Assembly (NCBI GenBank): GCA_030740435.1
Contig: JASLXG010000035.1
Coordinates: 1 to 52,582, forward strand
Source: Alphaproteobacteria bacterium
GTDB taxonomy: Bacteria; Pseudomonadota; Alphaproteobacteria; UBA2966
Direction of reading: 5' to 3'
DNA length: 52,582 bases
The notes under the pieces were generated by a model, which had not been told where the DNA came from, ran no database searches, and saw only the letters and a list, made by a program, of their open reading frames with translations. Shown here piece by piece: positions 32,890 to 42,700 of the stretch; position 1 is the first letter of the stretch, and each line of letters begins with the position of its first letter. The translations under genes and the position numbers were made by a program.

Positions 32890-34212
32890 ATGAGAGCAGA
32901 CAACCGGGCCCCGGAGAAGGGCGAGCTCGATCCCATCGAGATAGCCAGCCGCGACGAAATCTCGGCCTTGCAGCTCGAGCGCCTGAAGTGGACGCTGGGC
33001 CACGTCTACGCCAACGTCGGGCACTACAAAACCGCCTTCGACCAGGCCGGCGTGCACCCCGAAGACTTGCACGATCTGGCCGATCTCGCCAAGTTCCCCT
33101 TCACCGTCAAGACCGACCTTCGCGACAACTACCCCTTCGACATGTTCGCCGTGCCGCGAGAGCAAGTCGTGCGCATCCATGCTTCCTCCGGTACCACCGG
33201 CAATCCCACGGTGGTGGGCTATACCCAGGCCGACCTCGACATGTGGAGCAATCTGATGGCGCGCTCGATCCGCACCGCCGGCGGCCGGCCCGGCGACCTG
33301 GTCCATATCGCCTATGGCTATGGCCTGTTTACCGGCGGCCTGGGGGCGCACTATGGCGCCGAGCGCCTGGGCTGCACCGTGGTGCCGGTGTCGGGCGGCC
33401 TGAGCGAGCGCCAGATCAAGCTGATCACCGACTTCAAGCCCGCCGTCATCATGGTGACGCCGAGCTACATGCTGGCCTTGGCCGACGAGTTCGAGGCCCA
33501 GGGCCTGGACCCGCGGGAATCAAGCATGCGCATCGGCATCTTCGGCGCCGAGCCCTGGACCGAGGCCATGCGCGGCGAGATCGAGGCCCGCGTCGGCCTC
33601 GATGCCATCGACATCTTCGGCCTTTCCGAGGTCATGGGCCCCGGCGTTTCCTGCGAATGCATCGAGACCAAGGACGGCCCGCACATCTGGGAGGACCACT
33701 TCTACCCCGAGGTCATCGACCCCGAGACAGGCGCCGTGCTGCCCGACGGCGAAGAGGGCGAGCTGGTCTTCACCAGCCTCTCGAAGGAAGCCTTTCCCAT
33801 CATCCGCTACCGCACCCGCGACCTGACCAGGCTGTTGCCCGGCTCGGCCCGAAGCATGCGCCGCATGGCCAAGGTGACGGGGCGGTCGGACGACATGCTG
33901 ATCATCCGCGGCGTCAACGTCTTCCCCACCCAGATCGAGGAAATCCTGCTGGCCGACGAGCGCCTATCGCCGCACTACATCCTCGAGGTGCGGCGCGAGG
34001 GCCCGCTCGACCAGCTCACCGTGGCGGTCGAGATGAAGCCCGAGCTGGCGGGCGCCGGCGAGGCCGACAAGGCGGCCTGCGCCGGCGACGTGGCTGACCG
34101 CATCAAGGGCCTGATCGGGGTCAGCGCAAAGGTCCGCATAGCAGGGCAGAACGAGATCGAACGCTCCATCGGCAAGGCCAAACGGGTTAATGATTTGCGC
34201 GATTTGGGCTGA
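32890..34212 (+). CDS. paaK: Phenylacetate-CoA ligase
   Basis: 440 residues of the adenylate-forming superfamily. The phosphate loop HASSGTTGNPTVVGYT, the aromatic-pocket region YGYGLFTGGLGAHYG, and FGLSEVMGPGVSCEC are PaaK hallmarks. The C-terminal GRSDDMLIIRGVNVFPTQIEE closes the domain. It activates phenylacetate with ATP and CoA, the first step of the pathway. It follows paaJ by 9 bp. The ring-epoxidase genes paaABCDE and paaZ are not in this window, so the cluster is split or continues elsewhere. Confidence 0.95.
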   Translation: MRADNRAPEKGELDPIEIASRDEISALQLERLKWTLGHVYANVGHYKTAFDQAGVHPEDLHDLADLAKFPFTVKTDLRDNYPFDMFAVPREQVVRIHASSGTTGNPTVVGYTQADLDMWSNLMARSIRTAGGRPGDLVHIAYGYGLFTGGLGAHYGAERLGCTVVPVSGGLSERQIKLITDFKPAVIMVTPSYMLALADEFEAQGLDPRESSMRIGIFGAEPWTEAMRGEIEARVGLDAIDIFGLSEVMGPGVSCECIETKDGPHIWEDHFYPEVIDPETGAVLPDGEEGELVFTSLSKEAFPIIRYRTRDLTRLLPGSARSMRRMAKVTGRSDDMLIIRGVNVFPTQIEEILLADERLSPHYILEVRREGPLDQLTVAVEMKPELAGAGEADKAACAGDVADRIKGLIGVSAKVRIAGQNEIERSIGKAKRVNDLRDLG

Positions 34213-34260
34213 GGGCCGGTATCGCACCGGGCCGGGCCACGGCAGCCAGGCCCGGGCGCG

Positions 34261-35979
34261 TCAGTCCCTGCGCACCAGACCCGTGAGCCCGGCCACGGCC
34301 ACCGTGGTCAGGACCCAGCCGAGCAGAATGTGCAGCCATAAATAAGCCATCACCGCCCAACCCCAGCCCGTCCCCGCCTTGGGCAGCCAAAAACTCTCCT
34401 GGTGCAAATCGACGATCGGCAGGAAGACGTCGAGGGAATAGAGGTGGGGTTGGAAACGCGGGTATTCGGGCGGCAGTTCCGGGTAGCGCGCGTCGAGATA
34501 GACCCGTTCCTTGGCCGGCACCATCAAGCCTGCGTACTCCGCCAAGCCGAAAACGGCACTGCCGAGGATGACGATGCCAAGGAAAAACCAAAGCACCTTC
34601 CAGGGTTTGTAGCCGTGGCCGATGGTGAGGCCGAGGAAGCGGTGCCAGATCCTGCCCCGCCAGCCCAGGTCGCCACTCCCGATCCAGGCTTCCTGCCGGG
34701 CAATCGAAACCTCGCGGGCATCGCGTTCATGCCCCATCTCCCGCAGTATCTTGGCGAGCTGGACGTAAGGCTGCGGCCGGAAATCGCCGGCCGGCTGCCG
34801 CTTGAGCCAATCGAGCCTTTTTGCCGCAGCGGTTGGCGCCTTTCCAGCGATGGCCCCGTAGACGAAGCCATCCAGGACAAGGTTTCCGGGCGCCGGCCAA
34901 CCCGCCTCGTCATCGGCCAGAACGCCTGCCTCGGCATGTGCGAGGTTGATCGTTCCCTCTACCGGTGAGGCAAATTCGCCAAGAAAGAATACGCCACTAA
35001 TTATTGCCCTCTCAGCGGAGAGGGCATCGCTGCCAGGGTTCGAAAAATGGCCGCCAACGCAAGAGAGGTCGCCGCCGATATCCGCGCCCAAAAGGCGCAC
35101 TTCGCCCTTGGCGCTGAAGTTGTCACGGAGGAAGACGTCGCCGGCCGTCTTGAGACGATCGGCGGAGAGGGCTTTGCCGTCCGCGTTTTCGAAACTGCCG
35201 TTTGAGCAATCCAGGTCGCCGCCGATATCCGCTCCCAAAAGGCGCACTTCGCCCTTGGCGCTGAAGTTGTCACGGAGGAAGACGTCGCCGGCCGTCTTGA
35301 GACCATCGGCGGAGAGGGCATTGCCGTCCGCGTTTTCGAAACTGCCGTTTAAGCAATACAGGCTGCCACCGATATCCGCTCCCAAAAAGCGCACTTCGCC
35401 CTTGGCGCTGAAGTTGTCACTGAGGAAAACGCTGCCGGCCGTCTTGAGACGATCAGCGAAGAGGGCATTGCCGTCCGCGTTTTCGAAACTGCCGTTTGAG
35501 CAATCCAGGTTGCCGCCGATATCCGCGCCCAAAAGGCGCACTTCGCCCTTGGCGCGAAAACCGTTTCTGAGAAATACGCCGCCCGATGTCTTGAAGCGGT
35601 CGGCTCTTATGTTCCGAACGAGACTGCCGGCCAGATTCAAGGACCGCCCCTCGGCGCCGAGCAAGACCATCTCCTGCTCGATGAAGCAGTCTGCGAGTGC
35701 CAGGGAACACTCCAATATGGCGTCCTCGAAATCCAGACGGCCGGCGATGCGGGCGCCGCGGACGCGTACACCTTTGGCGTGAACCGGCCACTCGTCATTA
35801 CTGCCAAGGCAAAGCGCGTAAATGATCCCGGCGCGCAGTCTGCGGTCGTCCCCCCAATCGGCGCCGTTGGCCGGGTCGTCGGCGGTTTCCTCAGCCACTG
35901 CGTAGTCGGCTACCTCGCCCTTGGCGGCGGCCTCGATGAGGCGGCGTTCGGGTTCCGTGGGTTCGAGGTCATCCGCCAT
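34261..35979 (-). CDS. Repeat-containing (beta-solenoid-like) membrane protein of unknown function
   Basis: 572 residues from the ATG at 35977-35979. After a charged N-terminal part comes a right-handed beta-helix-like region with four near-identical 49-residue units (about 130-325), each with FSAKGEVRLLGADIGG, a Cys, and NGSFENADG. Then there is a linker with YVQLAKILREMGHERDAREV, and at the C-terminus two or three transmembrane helices (WKVLWFFLGIVILGSAVFGL and AVMAYLWLHILLGWVL). Related repeat proteins exist in several bacteria without assigned function. Near-identical DNA repeats indicate recent expansion. Convergent with paaK. Confidence 0.7.
   Translation of the reverse strand: MADDLEPTEPERRLIEAAAKGEVADYAVAEETADDPANGADWGDDRRLRAGIIYALCLGSNDEWPVHAKGVRVRGARIAGRLDFEDAILECSLALADCFIEQEMVLLGAEGRSLNLAGSLVRNIRADRFKTSGGVFLRNGFRAKGEVRLLGADIGGNLDCSNGSFENADGNALFADRLKTAGSVFLSDNFSAKGEVRFLGADIGGSLYCLNGSFENADGNALSADGLKTAGDVFLRDNFSAKGEVRLLGADIGGDLDCSNGSFENADGKALSADRLKTAGDVFLRDNFSAKGEVRLLGADIGGDLSCVGGHFSNPGSDALSAERAIISGVFFLGEFASPVEGTINLAHAEAGVLADDEAGWPAPGNLVLDGFVYGAIAGKAPTAAAKRLDWLKRQPAGDFRPQPYVQLAKILREMGHERDAREVSIARQEAWIGSGDLGWRGRIWHRFLGLTIGHGYKPWKVLWFFLGIVILGSAVFGLAEYAGLMVPAKERVYLDARYPELPPEYPRFQPHLYSLDVFLPIVDLHQESFWLPKAGTGWGWAVMAYLWLHILLGWVLTTVAVAGLTGLVRRD
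35005..35592 (-). repeat. Four tandem 147-bp coding repeats
   Basis: Units at 35446-35592, 35299-35445, 35152-35298 and 35005-35151. The anchor GCCGATATCC recurs near 35074, 35221 and 35515 (ACCGATATCC at the 35368 copy), exactly 147 bp apart. The middle units are nearly identical; the last (3') half of the terminal unit is diverged. They encode 49-residue solenoid repeats. Confidence 0.9.
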
Positions 35980-36007
35980 GAAAGCCCCAACAAAGCGCCC
36001 GTGGCGC

Positions 36008-36799
36008 CTAGAGCAGCGCCCCGGAATAGTTGACGGGGGCGTGGTCGGCGAGGTCGCGGACCACCAGGTTGCCCCAGCGCCAGGCCCACAGGACCGTGTA
36101 TTCGAGGTGTGCCCGCCACTGCTCGGATTCAATCGCTTCCGGATCGGGGGAGACGTTCAGTCGGCGGTCGCGGTCGATGTAGTGAAGCTCGCCAACGTGG
36201 CGGTAGGGCTCGGGCGGTACCCGGCAGACCAGGTCGCAGCAATTGACGAAGCGGCGGATGCGCTGCCCGGCCAGGGCTTGGCCGAAGTCCCTGTCGCCGA
36301 CCCGGGGCGAGCCGTAGGTGAGAAGGCCGGCACACGGCTGCCGGCTGGCCGCCAGGGTGGCGAGAGCAGCACCCAGGCTGTGCCCGGTGAACAGGATAGG
36401 GCCGGCGCCAGCCAGTTGCGGCTCGATTTCGGGCCAGATGCGCTCGAAGGCACCGGCGAAACCCATGTGCACATTGCCCCCCGCCGGCCAGGGTTCCGGC
36501 AGAAAGAGGGCATCGTCGATGATGTCGGTGGGATCGTCCGCTTCGGTACCGCGAAAGGCCAGGACGGCGGGGGGGCCATCCCAGGCCATCAGGGCCTGGC
36601 TGCCGCCCCGGTCGAAGGTGCAAAACTCGGAATAGCCGATTCCGGCCAGCACACCGCCGACGACGCTTTCGTCCCGGCAATAGGCCAGACGCGACATTTC
36701 GGCGCCCAGCGCCGCTTCGTCGTCAGGCCGGCCGTTGGGGAAAAAATCCCTGGCGGCGCCGGGATCGAGAAGGGATTTCCTCGAGGGGTCGTAATCCAA
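36008..36799 (-). CDS. Class 3 (lipase/feruloyl-esterase type) alpha/beta hydrolase
   Basis: 263 residues using a TTG at 36797-36799, chosen because AGGGAGG lies 5 bp before it; a TTG 39 bp upstream has no ribosome site. VLAFRGTEADDPTD provides the oxyanion region, GHSLGAALA (nucleophile Ser141) and LLTYGSPRVGD are lipase class 3 hallmarks, and DHAPVNYSGAL near the end supplies the likely catalytic His. No signal peptide is visible, so it may be cytosolic. Divergent from a YhhN-like gene across an AT-rich gap; 28 bp from the repeat protein. Confidence 0.82.
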   Translation of the reverse strand: MDYDPSRKSLLDPGAARDFFPNGRPDDEAALGAEMSRLAYCRDESVVGGVLAGIGYSEFCTFDRGGSQALMAWDGPPAVLAFRGTEADDPTDIIDDALFLPEPWPAGGNVHMGFAGAFERIWPEIEPQLAGAGPILFTGHSLGAALATLAASRQPCAGLLTYGSPRVGDRDFGQALAGQRIRRFVNCCDLVCRVPPEPYRHVGELHYIDRDRRLNVSPDPEAIESEQWRAHLEYTVLWAWRWGNLVVRDLADHAPVNYSGALL

Positions 36800-36984
36800 T
36801 TCAGCCTCCCTTTCATCGGCGCCATGGCGCTCAGCCAAAAAGTTCGCCGAAACCCCTGGAAAACGAACGATAAGGGTTCTTGATGCTTATTATACCCGTT
36901 TAATAAGAAAATTATATATTGATTATCACATCATGACAATATCGCCCCTTGCCCCGATTGCCAAACGCGGCCTCAAATAACGGC
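36800..36984. promoter_or_regulatory. AT-rich divergent gap, lipase / YhhN-like gene
   Basis: About 185 bp with a marked AT-rich core around 36875-36930 in an otherwise GC-rich region, containing TATAAT-like runs on both strands. It presumably holds divergent promoters. No specific operator was recognised. Confidence 0.4.
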
Positions 36985-37668
36985 ATGGCCGGCGGGACGG
37001 AAATCTGGCGCACATTGGGGACAACGGAGCTGGGAATCCTGGGTCTCTCGTTGGCCGGGGCGCTCGGCTATCTGGCCTCGGGCGAGAGCTCCTATCGGGG
37101 CCGGGCCCTGGTCAAGGGATCGGCGGTCGGGGGGCTGGCGTTGCTGCTGGTCTGGTTGCTGCTGCGGGGGCTGCTGGACGGGTTCGACGGCTGGCTGCTG
37201 CTGGCAGCGTTGGTGCTGTCAACGGCAGGCGATGTGTTTCTGGTGGGCGAGAGCGAAGGGAGGTTTCGCGCCGGGTTGGCTTCCTTCCTGCTGGCCCATG
37301 TGGCCTACGGCGCCATCTTCGTGGGCCACGTCGAAACGCCCTGGTGGCCGGGGCCGGCGGCCACCGTTGCCGCCCTGGCCGTGGTCGTCGCGGCCGGCGG
37401 CGTGCTGGCCTGGCTGTGGCCCACCCTGGGGGGCTTGCGCGGTCCCGTGGCCGCCTATGTGGCGGTCATCGTGGCCATGGCGCTGGCCGCGTTGCTGGCC
37501 GATTTCGCCACGCCTTGGGTGGCGCTGGGGGCGCTGGCGTTCGTGGCTTCGGATGCCGTGCTGGCGGCCAATAAATTCCGCGGGCCGCTGCCGGGCGCCG
37601 GCCCCTTCGTCTGGACCAGCTATTGTACCGCCCAGGGCCTTTTGGCCTTTGGCGTGGTGGTGGGTTGA
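36985..37668 (+). CDS. YhhN/TMEM86-family lysoplasmalogenase-like membrane protein
   Basis: 227 residues, about eight hydrophobic segments. The family motif with acidic residues occurs as LVLSTAGDVFLV (about 82-93), and the second as FVASDAVLAANKF near the C-terminus. In eukaryotes relatives cleave the vinyl-ether bond of lysoplasmalogens; the bacterial role is unproven. The ATG at 36985 lacks a strong Shine-Dalgarno; a TTG at 36949 is an alternative start. Its stop overlaps the next ATG (TGATG), so translation is coupled. Confidence 0.8.
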   Translation: MAGGTEIWRTLGTTELGILGLSLAGALGYLASGESSYRGRALVKGSAVGGLALLLVWLLLRGLLDGFDGWLLLAALVLSTAGDVFLVGESEGRFRAGLASFLLAHVAYGAIFVGHVETPWWPGPAATVAALAVVVAAGGVLAWLWPTLGGLRGPVAAYVAVIVAMALAALLADFATPWVALGALAFVASDAVLAANKFRGPLPGAGPFVWTSYCTAQGLLAFGVVVG

Positions 37669-38102
37669 TGCTGGCGCGTCTGCTCGCCGATCTGGTGCTG
37701 GCCGTGCACCTGGGCTTCGTGGTTTTCGTCGTGGCCGGCGGCTTTTTTGTCTGGCGCTGGCCCAAGCTGGCCTGGCTGCACCTGCCGGCCTTTGTCTGGG
37801 GCGGCGGCATCGAGCTTCTGGGCTGGATCTGCCCGCTGACGTATCTCGAGAATCATTTGCGCCGCCAGGGTGCGTTGGCGGGGTACGAAACAAGCTTCAT
37901 CGAGCAATACCTGCTGCCGCTGCTCTATCCCGAGGTTCTGTTAGGCAGCTTTCCCCGCTGGGGATTCGTGGCTATGGGGATTTCTGTTCTTGTTCTAAAC
38001 GGGCTGATTTATTGGCGCTTGATAAAACGTCACCTGGAGAAACGCCGCCAGACGCAACAACGGAGCCGCGACGGTTATCCTGAACCGCCGCCAACTCCGT
38101 AG
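37668..38102 (+). CDS. DUF2784 membrane protein
   Basis: 144 residues with four hydrophobic segments. HLPAFVWGGGIELLGWICPLTYLENHLRRQ followed by GYETSFIEQYLLPLLYP matches DUF2784 closely. The start codon overlaps the previous stop. The C-terminus ends with a basic, glutamine/arginine-rich tail. Function unknown. Confidence 0.82.
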   Translation: MLARLLADLVLAVHLGFVVFVVAGGFFVWRWPKLAWLHLPAFVWGGGIELLGWICPLTYLENHLRRQGALAGYETSFIEQYLLPLLYPEVLLGSFPRWGFVAMGISVLVLNGLIYWRLIKRHLEKRRQTQQRSRDGYPEPPPTP

Positions 38103-38132
38103 TCGCAATTTGCCTTATCGGTGTGACGCCGA

Positions 38133-38423
38133 TTACTTGCCGATACGGCTGACGGAAAAACCGCCCTTGACGCCACGGCCCTTGGAACGCGTAACTTTGT
38201 AGCCGTGGCGGCCGAGGTTGAAGCTCTTGTCTTTTTCGTAGGGCTTCAAGGCCTTGGCGATCTTCTCGGCCACCGCATCGGGGGCCGGAGCCTTGCTGGC
38301 CTTGGTCTGGAGCTTCAGCCATTTGGAGAAAGCATCGCTGGCAAGATCGTCGCCGATCGATTTGCGCAGCGCATTGAGCTTGCGGATCTGACCTTTGGTT
38401 AGGCCTGTTTCATCAACTGCCAT
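38133..38423 (-). CDS. Small basic conserved-type hypothetical protein
   Basis: 96 residues, lysine-rich, with LTKGQIRKLNALRKSIGDDLASDAFSKWL at the N-terminus (helical) and a C-terminal SFNLGRHGYKVTRSKGRGVKGGFSVSRIGK. High positive charge suggests nucleic-acid binding, which is a guess. It stands alone, convergent with the DUF2784 gene. I do not recognise a named family. Confidence 0.6.
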   Translation of the reverse strand: MAVDETGLTKGQIRKLNALRKSIGDDLASDAFSKWLKLQTKASKAPAPDAVAEKIAKALKPYEKDKSFNLGRHGYKVTRSKGRGVKGGFSVSRIGK

Positions 38424-38573
38424 GGGAATCTAACTCGCTTGTTTGTGAAAGCGGGAGAGTCTAACAAAACGACCGCGATGTCAATTATTACCTGGCCACT
38501 GATCCAAAGACAAACGTCCGATTTCGGCTAGCAAAGAATTCGTTCTATGATGGTGCCAGGAGGAGCAGCAAAC

Positions 38574-39707
38574 ATGCCCACGGAAATCTGTGCCCGTTTG
38601 GGAATCGACTTCCCCATCTTTGCCTTTGCCCACTGCCGTGACGTCGTCGTCGAGGTTTCAAAGGCCGGCGGCATCGGCGTCCTGGGCGGCGCCATCCACA
38701 GCCCGGAGGAACTGGCCAGCGATCTCGAATGGATCGAGGCCCAACTCGGTGAACGGCCCTACGGGGTCGACCTGCTGCTCACCGACAATTTTCAGGCCCA
38801 GACCGAGGGACAATCCCTGGACGACCTGCTGCCGCCCGAGCACACCGCATTCCTCGACGACATGATGGCACGCTATGACGTGCCCGAGGTTGACACCGAC
38901 CGCGGCGACCCCCAGGGCCGCCTGGGCGAGACCCGCTTCACGGCCGAGCAGAACCAGGCCCTGATCGAGGTCATGTTCCAGTTCAATCCACGCGTCTTCG
39001 TCAGCGCCCTGGGCACGCCGCCGGCCGACGTTACCGAGCGCGCCCAGTCCCGCGGCATGCTGGTCGGCGCGCTCGCCGGCAAGGGCCGCCACGCCGTGCG
39101 TCACCGCGATGCCGGCCTCGACTTCGTCGTTGCCACCTCGTCGGAGGCCGGCGGCCACGTCGGCGACATCGGCTCCATGGTGCTGATCCCCGAGGTGGTC
39201 GATGCCGTGGCGCCGCTGCCGGTGCTGGCCGCTGGCGGCATCGGCGGCGGCCGCCAGATGGCTGCCGCCCTGGCCATGGGAGCGCAAGGCGTCTGGTGCG
39301 GCTCGCTCTGGCTGACCACGGTGGAATCGGACACCCTGCCGCTGGTCAAGGAAAAGCTGCTGAATGCCGGTTCCGACCAAACCGCCCGCACGACCTATTT
39401 CACCGGCAAGTCGGCGCGATTCCTGGATACCGCCTGGTGCGACGAATGGGCCCGCCCCGATGCCCCCGAGCCACTGCCGGCGCCCTGGCAGACCCACCTG
39501 GTGGGCAACTACGTCCAGCGCATCTACGCCGCCGCCGGCTCGGCCAGCGCCGATCCCGAGAGCGGCCCTGGCCGCCTCATCTCATCGCCCGTGGGCCAGA
39601 TCATCGGGTCCATCAACGAAACGCGTTCGAGCCGCGATGTGGTGCGCGAAATGGTCGAGGACTTTGCTGCTGCCGTGGAGCGGCTCTCGGGCCTGCTGGA
39701 GGAGTGA
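38574..39707 (+). CDS. Nitronate monooxygenase (2-nitropropane dioxygenase family)
   Basis: 377 residues from the ATG at 38574; AGGAGG lies 10 bp upstream. FMN-binding TIM barrel: SKAGGIGVLGGAIHSPEEL near the N-terminus, SSEAGGHVGDIGSMVLIPEVVDAV (His is the likely catalytic base), LAAGGIGGGRQMAAALAMGAQGVWCG for phosphate binding. It oxidises nitronates such as propionate-3-nitronate. It could also be a flavin enzyme acting on other substrates (family members vary). 12 bp separate it from the convergent activase gene. Confidence 0.85.
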   Translation: MPTEICARLGIDFPIFAFAHCRDVVVEVSKAGGIGVLGGAIHSPEELASDLEWIEAQLGERPYGVDLLLTDNFQAQTEGQSLDDLLPPEHTAFLDDMMARYDVPEVDTDRGDPQGRLGETRFTAEQNQALIEVMFQFNPRVFVSALGTPPADVTERAQSRGMLVGALAGKGRHAVRHRDAGLDFVVATSSEAGGHVGDIGSMVLIPEVVDAVAPLPVLAAGGIGGGRQMAAALAMGAQGVWCGSLWLTTVESDTLPLVKEKLLNAGSDQTARTTYFTGKSARFLDTAWCDEWARPDAPEPLPAPWQTHLVGNYVQRIYAAAGSASADPESGPGRLISSPVGQIIGSINETRSSRDVVREMVEDFAAAVERLSGLLEE

Positions 39708-39719
39708 CAGGCCGCCCCT

Positions 39720-42700
39720 TCAGGCCACCTCCGCCACCTCTTCTGCGCCGCCGCGTTGCAGGCGATAGCTGAAGCTGCGCAGGCGGCGATCGTCCAAGGG
39801 CGTGCCGTCGCCGTAGAAGAAGAAGAACGGGATCTCCTTCCTGTAGCGCAACAAGCCCTCGGTGATCAGGCTGTTGTCGCAGCCCCAGCAACTGGCCACC
39901 ACGACGCCGTCGTAGAGCCCCGTCTCCCAGGCGTGCAGCACGCCGGCAATCTCCATGGGCGCACCGCCGACGGTGGTCGGATCGATCAGCTCCTCGGCCA
40001 ACTCCAGGGCCTCCTGGACGGCCGGTGCCGGCAGCCAGGGGTGTTCGTCAGCCAACTGGGCGTAGAGCCAGGTCCGCAACTCGGCTTGTTCCTCGGTCAT
40101 CAGCTGGGCCTCGGCCAGCGGCTTGGCCCGGCCGTATTGCAGGTAGGGGTGGCGCCGCGCCAGGTATTCGAAGAAGTCGGTGAGCGGCTCCAGCACCAGC
40201 CTCAGACCCTGCTCGCTGAAGCGCAGAAAGAGGCCGGAGCTGGCGAAGTCGTTGCCCTTGGTCATGGTCTCGCCGCCCACAAAGACGGTGCGCCATGAGC
40301 GGCTGCCCTGCCAGCGGCTTTCCATCTCGGCATAGCGCTGGCCGCTTTGGCGCAACGCGGCACCAATGGCCACGGCGCGGCTCTCGACCTCGGGCCGAGC
40401 CTCGTCGTTCCCGGTCAGTGCCATGGGCGCCTCGAGAATGCTATGGATTTGGGCGGCGCCGGCATCGTAGAGAGCCCGAGCTTCACCGCGCTGGCTCTCT
40501 ACCGGCAGGTGGTAGATGTAGAGCTGGCGCATGATCTCGGTAGCCGAGAGGCCGGCCCACAGCAGCAGCGACATCGAGCGGTCACCGCCAAACGGCATGC
40601 CTTCCATGGCGACGTTGCTGTCGAAGCCCATCTTTTCCAGCGAGATTCGGTTCTTGGCGGCGAAGGCGCCGGTGCGGCAGAGCTGCCCTGAGAAGCACAG
40701 CAGCACGGTCTCCCTGAGCGGCGGGTTTTGCTCCAGGTGCTGGCGGAAGGAACCCCACATCAGTTGATAACTGAAGCATTCCTTGCCCGAGCAGTCGGCC
40801 TTGCCGGCCTGCCAGGTGGCGTCGCTGTGGGGCGGCGCGCACACCACGTCGTAGCCGTAGGCCCGGTAGGTGGCGGCGAAGGTCTCGCCGACGTTGTCGA
40901 CCATGCTCATGGCCACGTAGTGAACCTCGGGATCGAGGAAGCCGGGCCGGCTCCGGCGCAGCGGGCTGACGTAACCGATGCGCCTGGAATTGTCGGGCAC
41001 CGACGGCGCGCGGTCGGCGCGGAACTGCCGCACGGACTGCAAAAAGGCCTGGATGCGCGTGATGAAACCAGCCTCGCCGCCGTGGCCGTCGCTCTCCAGG
41101 ATAGTGTGGGGATAGCCCTCCAGCAGCGCCTGGAAGACCTGCTCGGTGAACGAGGACGGGCCGCAGCCAAACGACGCCAGCAGTACCGGGAAGACCTCGC
41201 CCTGGGCCCGGGCCTGGACGGCGGCACGCAGGCCCCGGTTGGCATCGCCCCAGTAGATATTTTTCACCAACGGCGTCTCAGCCTCGATCTCGTAGCAGTC
41301 CGCCGGGATGGCCATGGCGCCGTTGCGCCTGAGCAGGTGCGGGATATTGGCGTTGATGGCGCCGTCGTAGATGACGTGCAGGTGGCCCACCAGAATCACC
41401 GCCGGCAGGTCGTTCCGGCGGGCATAGTCGAGCGCTTCCTCGCCGATGCGCTCCAGTCCATCCTCGAAGGCATGATGGGCCTCGGCCGCCTTGGCCACGG
41501 CACCGGAGATCTTGGCCCGGTTGACACCGAGCTCGGCGGCCAGGCGCTCCATCTCGGTCACCACCTCGGGGGCGCCGGGTCCCTCGCGGAAGGAAAGCCG
41601 GGGCCGCACGATCCTGGTGCGGCGGCCCTGGGAGCGCAGCAACTGCTCGATCAGCGAGGGCATGGTCTGTTCGGCTACGCAGGTTTGGCCGCCCCGGCTC
41701 TTGGTGTCGGCGACGTAGAAAATGCTGGGAAACAGCATCAGCTCGGCGTCGCTGTCGCAGACGGCGTGGGCGATTTTGACCGGGCCGCAGGAATCGAAGG
41801 CGTTGCAAAGCTGCTCGCCGGCCGCCAGCGAGTGTTTGTCGGAACGCAGCAGCTCGACGGCAAAGCCCAGCTCAGCCGCGAAGGTGGCGAGCCAGGGCAC
41901 ATGCGGGCCCAGCGACGAGACCATGGGAATGGCCAGCACCGGCCCGCCGCCGGGCTCGACTTGCACCACGAAGCTGGCGATCAGGGCTTCGCGCTGCTCG
42001 AAGGGATTGGGTGCCTCCTTGGCCAGCTTGGGCTGGGTCTTGGTCGAAACCTCGAACTTGGGGCAGGCGCCGCCCGAGACCGCCTGGCGGCTGGTTTCGC
42101 CCACCTTGATGGTGGTGCGCTCGATGGGGCAGAGCGTCTGGCACTCGGCATCGCGGCACTGGAATTCCGAGCGTGCGGTAATTTCGGCTTCCAGGATCTG
42201 GCCCAGCTCAAGCCGCGCCGCCGCCGCCAGCGCAACCTCCCCCATCTGCTCGATAGCGCAAAGACCGATGCCCCAGGCCCCCATGGCACCGGGGTTGGGC
42301 GGCACCACGATCTCGCGCCCCGTCACCGCCGCCAGGGTCCAGGCCAGCGAGGGATTGGAGGCCGGCTTGCCCTGGAAGAAGATCTTTTGACCCAGCGTGC
42401 GCTGGCCCATGACGCGGTTGAGGTAGTTGTGGATCACCGAATACTGGAAGCCGGCGAAGATGTCATCGCGGCCGAAGCCCTCCTTGATCGCCAGGGCCGC
42501 CGCGTCGGCCACGAAAACGGTGCACATCTGACCCAGTTCGGGCGGCCGCTTGGCGGCCGAGGCGAGGTCGATGAATTCCTGAATGTCGTGGACGTCGTAA
42601 AGGTTCGCCTGTTCCTCGAGGAACGATCCCGTGCCGGCGCTGCAGGCCTTGTTCATGTCGCTCTCGACGATGCGGCCACCCTGAACGCGGATGTACTTGG

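Noticed and set aside
34213-34260. GC-rich imperfect hairpin after paaK
   Set aside because: The stem has a bulge and no U-tract, so it was not called a terminator.
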